Assembly (NCBI GenBank): GCA_051744245.1 | Contig: JBNJCV010000083.1 | Location: 1-7,016, forward strand | Reading direction: 5' to 3' | DNA length: 7,016 bases | DNA from: M55B165 sp051744245 | Lineage (GTDB): Bacteria > Actinomycetota > Humimicrobiia > Humimicrobiales > Humimicrobiaceae | Part shown: positions 6,516 to 7,016 of the stretch, in pieces | Position numbering within the stretch: position 1 is the first letter of the stretch | How the letters are laid out: the number at the start of each line of letters is the position of its first letter | Position numbers and translations under genes: made by a program | Notes under the pieces: model-generated | Seen by the model: only the letters and a program-made list of their open reading frames with translations | Database searches by the model: none | Told to the model about the DNA's origin: nothing

Positions 6516-6740
6516 TTATTTACCGCCCTTAACATTTGTGAACCGCAGGAAAATAAAAAGAAACAGCAATATAATCAATCCAAGAATAACCGATATAATA
6601 ATCACAAAAATTAAATTCCTGTTTCCAATTAAGGCAAATATCAAAGACCCCACAAGAAAAAGAAAAACAATGGAAAAACAGCCAATACCTGATTTTGTGA
6701 TATACTTTTTCTTCCTTTTATCCATGGTTAATCTTCGCAT
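6516..6740 (-). CDS. Small two-helix membrane protein, function unknown
   Basis: The frame encodes up to 74 residues with a basic N-terminal head (KRKKKYITK) and two hydrophobic helices at about residues 19-38 and 42-65, separated by GNRN, then a short polar tail ending NVKGGK. With a basic head and tail it is probably a hairpin with both ends in the cytoplasm. I recognise no family. The start is unsure: ATG at 6740 has no Shine-Dalgarno, and the extended -10 upstream would leave it a leader of only about 8 nt; ATG at 6725 (69 residues) has a weak GAAG 8 nt upstream and a more normal leader. It is the first gene of the likely unit with the DUF948 and YtxH-like genes. The plus-strand ORF over the same region has no support. 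Confidence 0.65.
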   Translation of the reverse strand: MRRLTMDKRKKKYITKSGIGCFSIVFLFLVGSLIFALIGNRNLIFVIIISVILGLIILLFLFIFLRFTNVKGGK

Positions 6741-6754
6741 ATCTGACTAAAATT

Positions 6755-6763
6755 ACTATACCA
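6755..6763 (-). promoter_or_regulatory. Extended -10 promoter for the 74-aa/DUF948/YtxH unit
   Basis: On the minus strand the sequence TGGTATAGT (6763-6755) is an extended -10 element (TGn-TATAGT). No convincing -35 is seen, as is common for extended -10 promoters. Transcription should begin near 6748, which favours the start at 6725 for the first gene. Confidence 0.5.
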
Positions 6764-6782
6764 TAATTAGTTAAAAAATATA

Positions 6783-6811
6783 TTGCTTTTTTTACATATT
6801 AAAAATATTAT
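6783..6811 (+). promoter_or_regulatory. Promoter for the 13-codon mini-gene
   Basis: TTGCTT (6783-6788), a 17-nt spacer and TATTAT (6806-6811) form an acceptable sigma70-type promoter. A start near 6818 would give a transcript of about 105 nt ending at the stem-loop terminator at 6898-6925. It is divergent from the promoter of the 74-aa protein. Confidence 0.5.
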
Positions 6812-6850
6812 CCTGTAATTTATTATCTTCAAGGTTGGAGGAAGGGGAAA

Positions 6851-6892
6851 ATGGCTACAAAAAAAGGCAAAGGGGGAAAGAAAGATAAGTAA
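6851..6892 (+). CDS. Candidate 13-residue basic peptide (leader/small protein)
   Basis: A 13-codon ORF, MATKKGKGGKKDK, follows one of the strongest ribosome binding sites in the window: GGAGG at 6837-6841 then AAGGGG, directly before the ATG at 6851. Six of 13 residues are Lys and three Gly, so the peptide is strongly basic and would bind RNA, ribosomes or acidic surfaces if made. It sits alone between a promoter (6783-6811) and a stem-loop terminator starting 6 nt after the TAA, so the whole transcript is about 105 nt and carries nothing else. That arrangement is what one expects of a real micro-gene or of a small RNA with a dual coding role. The purine-rich tract may also be chance in an A-rich genome. 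I recognise no family. Confidence 0.5.
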   Translation: MATKKGKGGKKDK

Positions 6893-6897
6893 TTATC

Positions 6898-6925
6898 AAA
6901 AGTCCTATACTAACAGGACTTTTTT
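6898..6925. terminator. Intrinsic terminator, probably bidirectional
   Basis: AAAAGTCCT (6898-6906), an 8-nt loop and AGGACTTTT (6915-6923) form a perfect 9-bp stem. On the plus strand the stem core is followed by six T (6920-6925), ending the 13-codon transcript. On the minus strand the core is followed by four T, so it can also stop transcription from the tRNA-Leu gene, which ends only a few bases away. Confidence 0.85.
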
Positions 6926-6928
6926 ATT

Positions 6929-7015
6929 TGGTGGGCGAAGGGGGATTTGAACCCCCAAGCTCTTTCGAGCACTAGACCCTGAACCTAGCGCGTCTGCCAA
7001 TTCCGCCATTCGCCC
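6929..7015 (-). tRNA. tRNA-Leu (anticodon CAG)
   Basis: This is a complete class II tRNA of 87 nt including an encoded CCA (minus strand, 6931-6929). The 7-bp acceptor stem is GGGCGAA with TTCGCCC, discriminator A. The D arm reads GCGGAATTGGCAGACGC. The anticodon arm is CTAGG-TTCAGGG-TCTAG with anticodon CAG at 6981-6979, one G-T wobble in the stem. The long variable arm has GCTC-GAAA-GAGC, typical of leucine tRNAs. The T arm is GGGGG-TTCAAAT-CCCCC. It decodes CUG codons. The 5' end lies one base from the window edge, so its promoter is outside. The facing stem-loop at 6898-6925 is its likely terminator. Confidence 0.97.
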
Positions 7016-7016
7016 A

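Noticed and set aside
6538..6750. Plus-strand ORF of 70 codons opposite the 74-aa membrane protein
   Set aside because: The start lacks a ribosome site and the translation is low-complexity; the minus frame has two well-formed helices and an upstream extended -10.
1..7016. CRISPR array, insertion sequence, or phage genes
   Set aside because: I saw no regularly spaced repeats, transposase-like frames, terminal inverted repeats or phage proteins on reading both strands.

Overview
This is an AT-rich bacterial stretch with short intergenic gaps, Shine-Dalgarno-led starts, sigma70-type TATAAT promoters and a tRNA gene that encodes its own CCA. The content (DUF948/YtxH-type small membrane proteins, a TreT-type trehalose synthase, a lipoate ligase, lipoproteins with simple lipoboxes, a PepF-type peptidase relic) fits a low-GC, Gram-positive-like or deep-branching anaerobic bacterium. 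No gene here fixes the phylum, so that placement is tentative. I see no phage, transposon or CRISPR signal.

Layout. Positions 1-1831 (minus strand) hold a two-gene unit: a membrane-anchored or lipoprotein-like surface protein with a helical domain and a CARDB-like beta domain, followed 8 nt later by a TIM-barrel sugar isomerase/epimerase cut by the window edge. A good promoter (TTGAAT-17-TATAAT) lies upstream. Positions 1832-2497 look empty but contain a decayed oligoendopeptidase F gene (pepF): its first ~20 codons and last ~150 codons survive, joined by a large deletion and broken by frameshifts and stops. It ends 7 nt before msrB, which may have been its operon partner. msrB (plus) converges on lplA (minus) with a 4-nt stop-codon overlap. 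lplA is the second gene of a unit led by a small lipoprotein. A 90-nt AT-rich divergent region separates that unit from treT (plus). treT converges, again with a 4-nt overlap, on a minus-strand set: a 74-aa two-helix membrane protein, a DUF948 protein and a YtxH-like glycine-zipper protein.

The right end has a very short gene-like unit on the plus strand: promoter, strong Shine-Dalgarno, a 13-codon basic ORF and a stem-loop terminator. The same stem-loop faces a complete tRNA-Leu(CAG) gene on the minus strand.

Functional threads: protein repair (MsrB), cofactor attachment (LplA), trehalose metabolism (TreT) and envelope-associated small proteins of a type linked to stress in Bacillus. The two larger envelope proteins, encoded in separate operons, share a matching ungapped sequence motif and may carry related helical domains. 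The most noteworthy items are the pepF relic, the 13-codon mini-gene and that shared motif.
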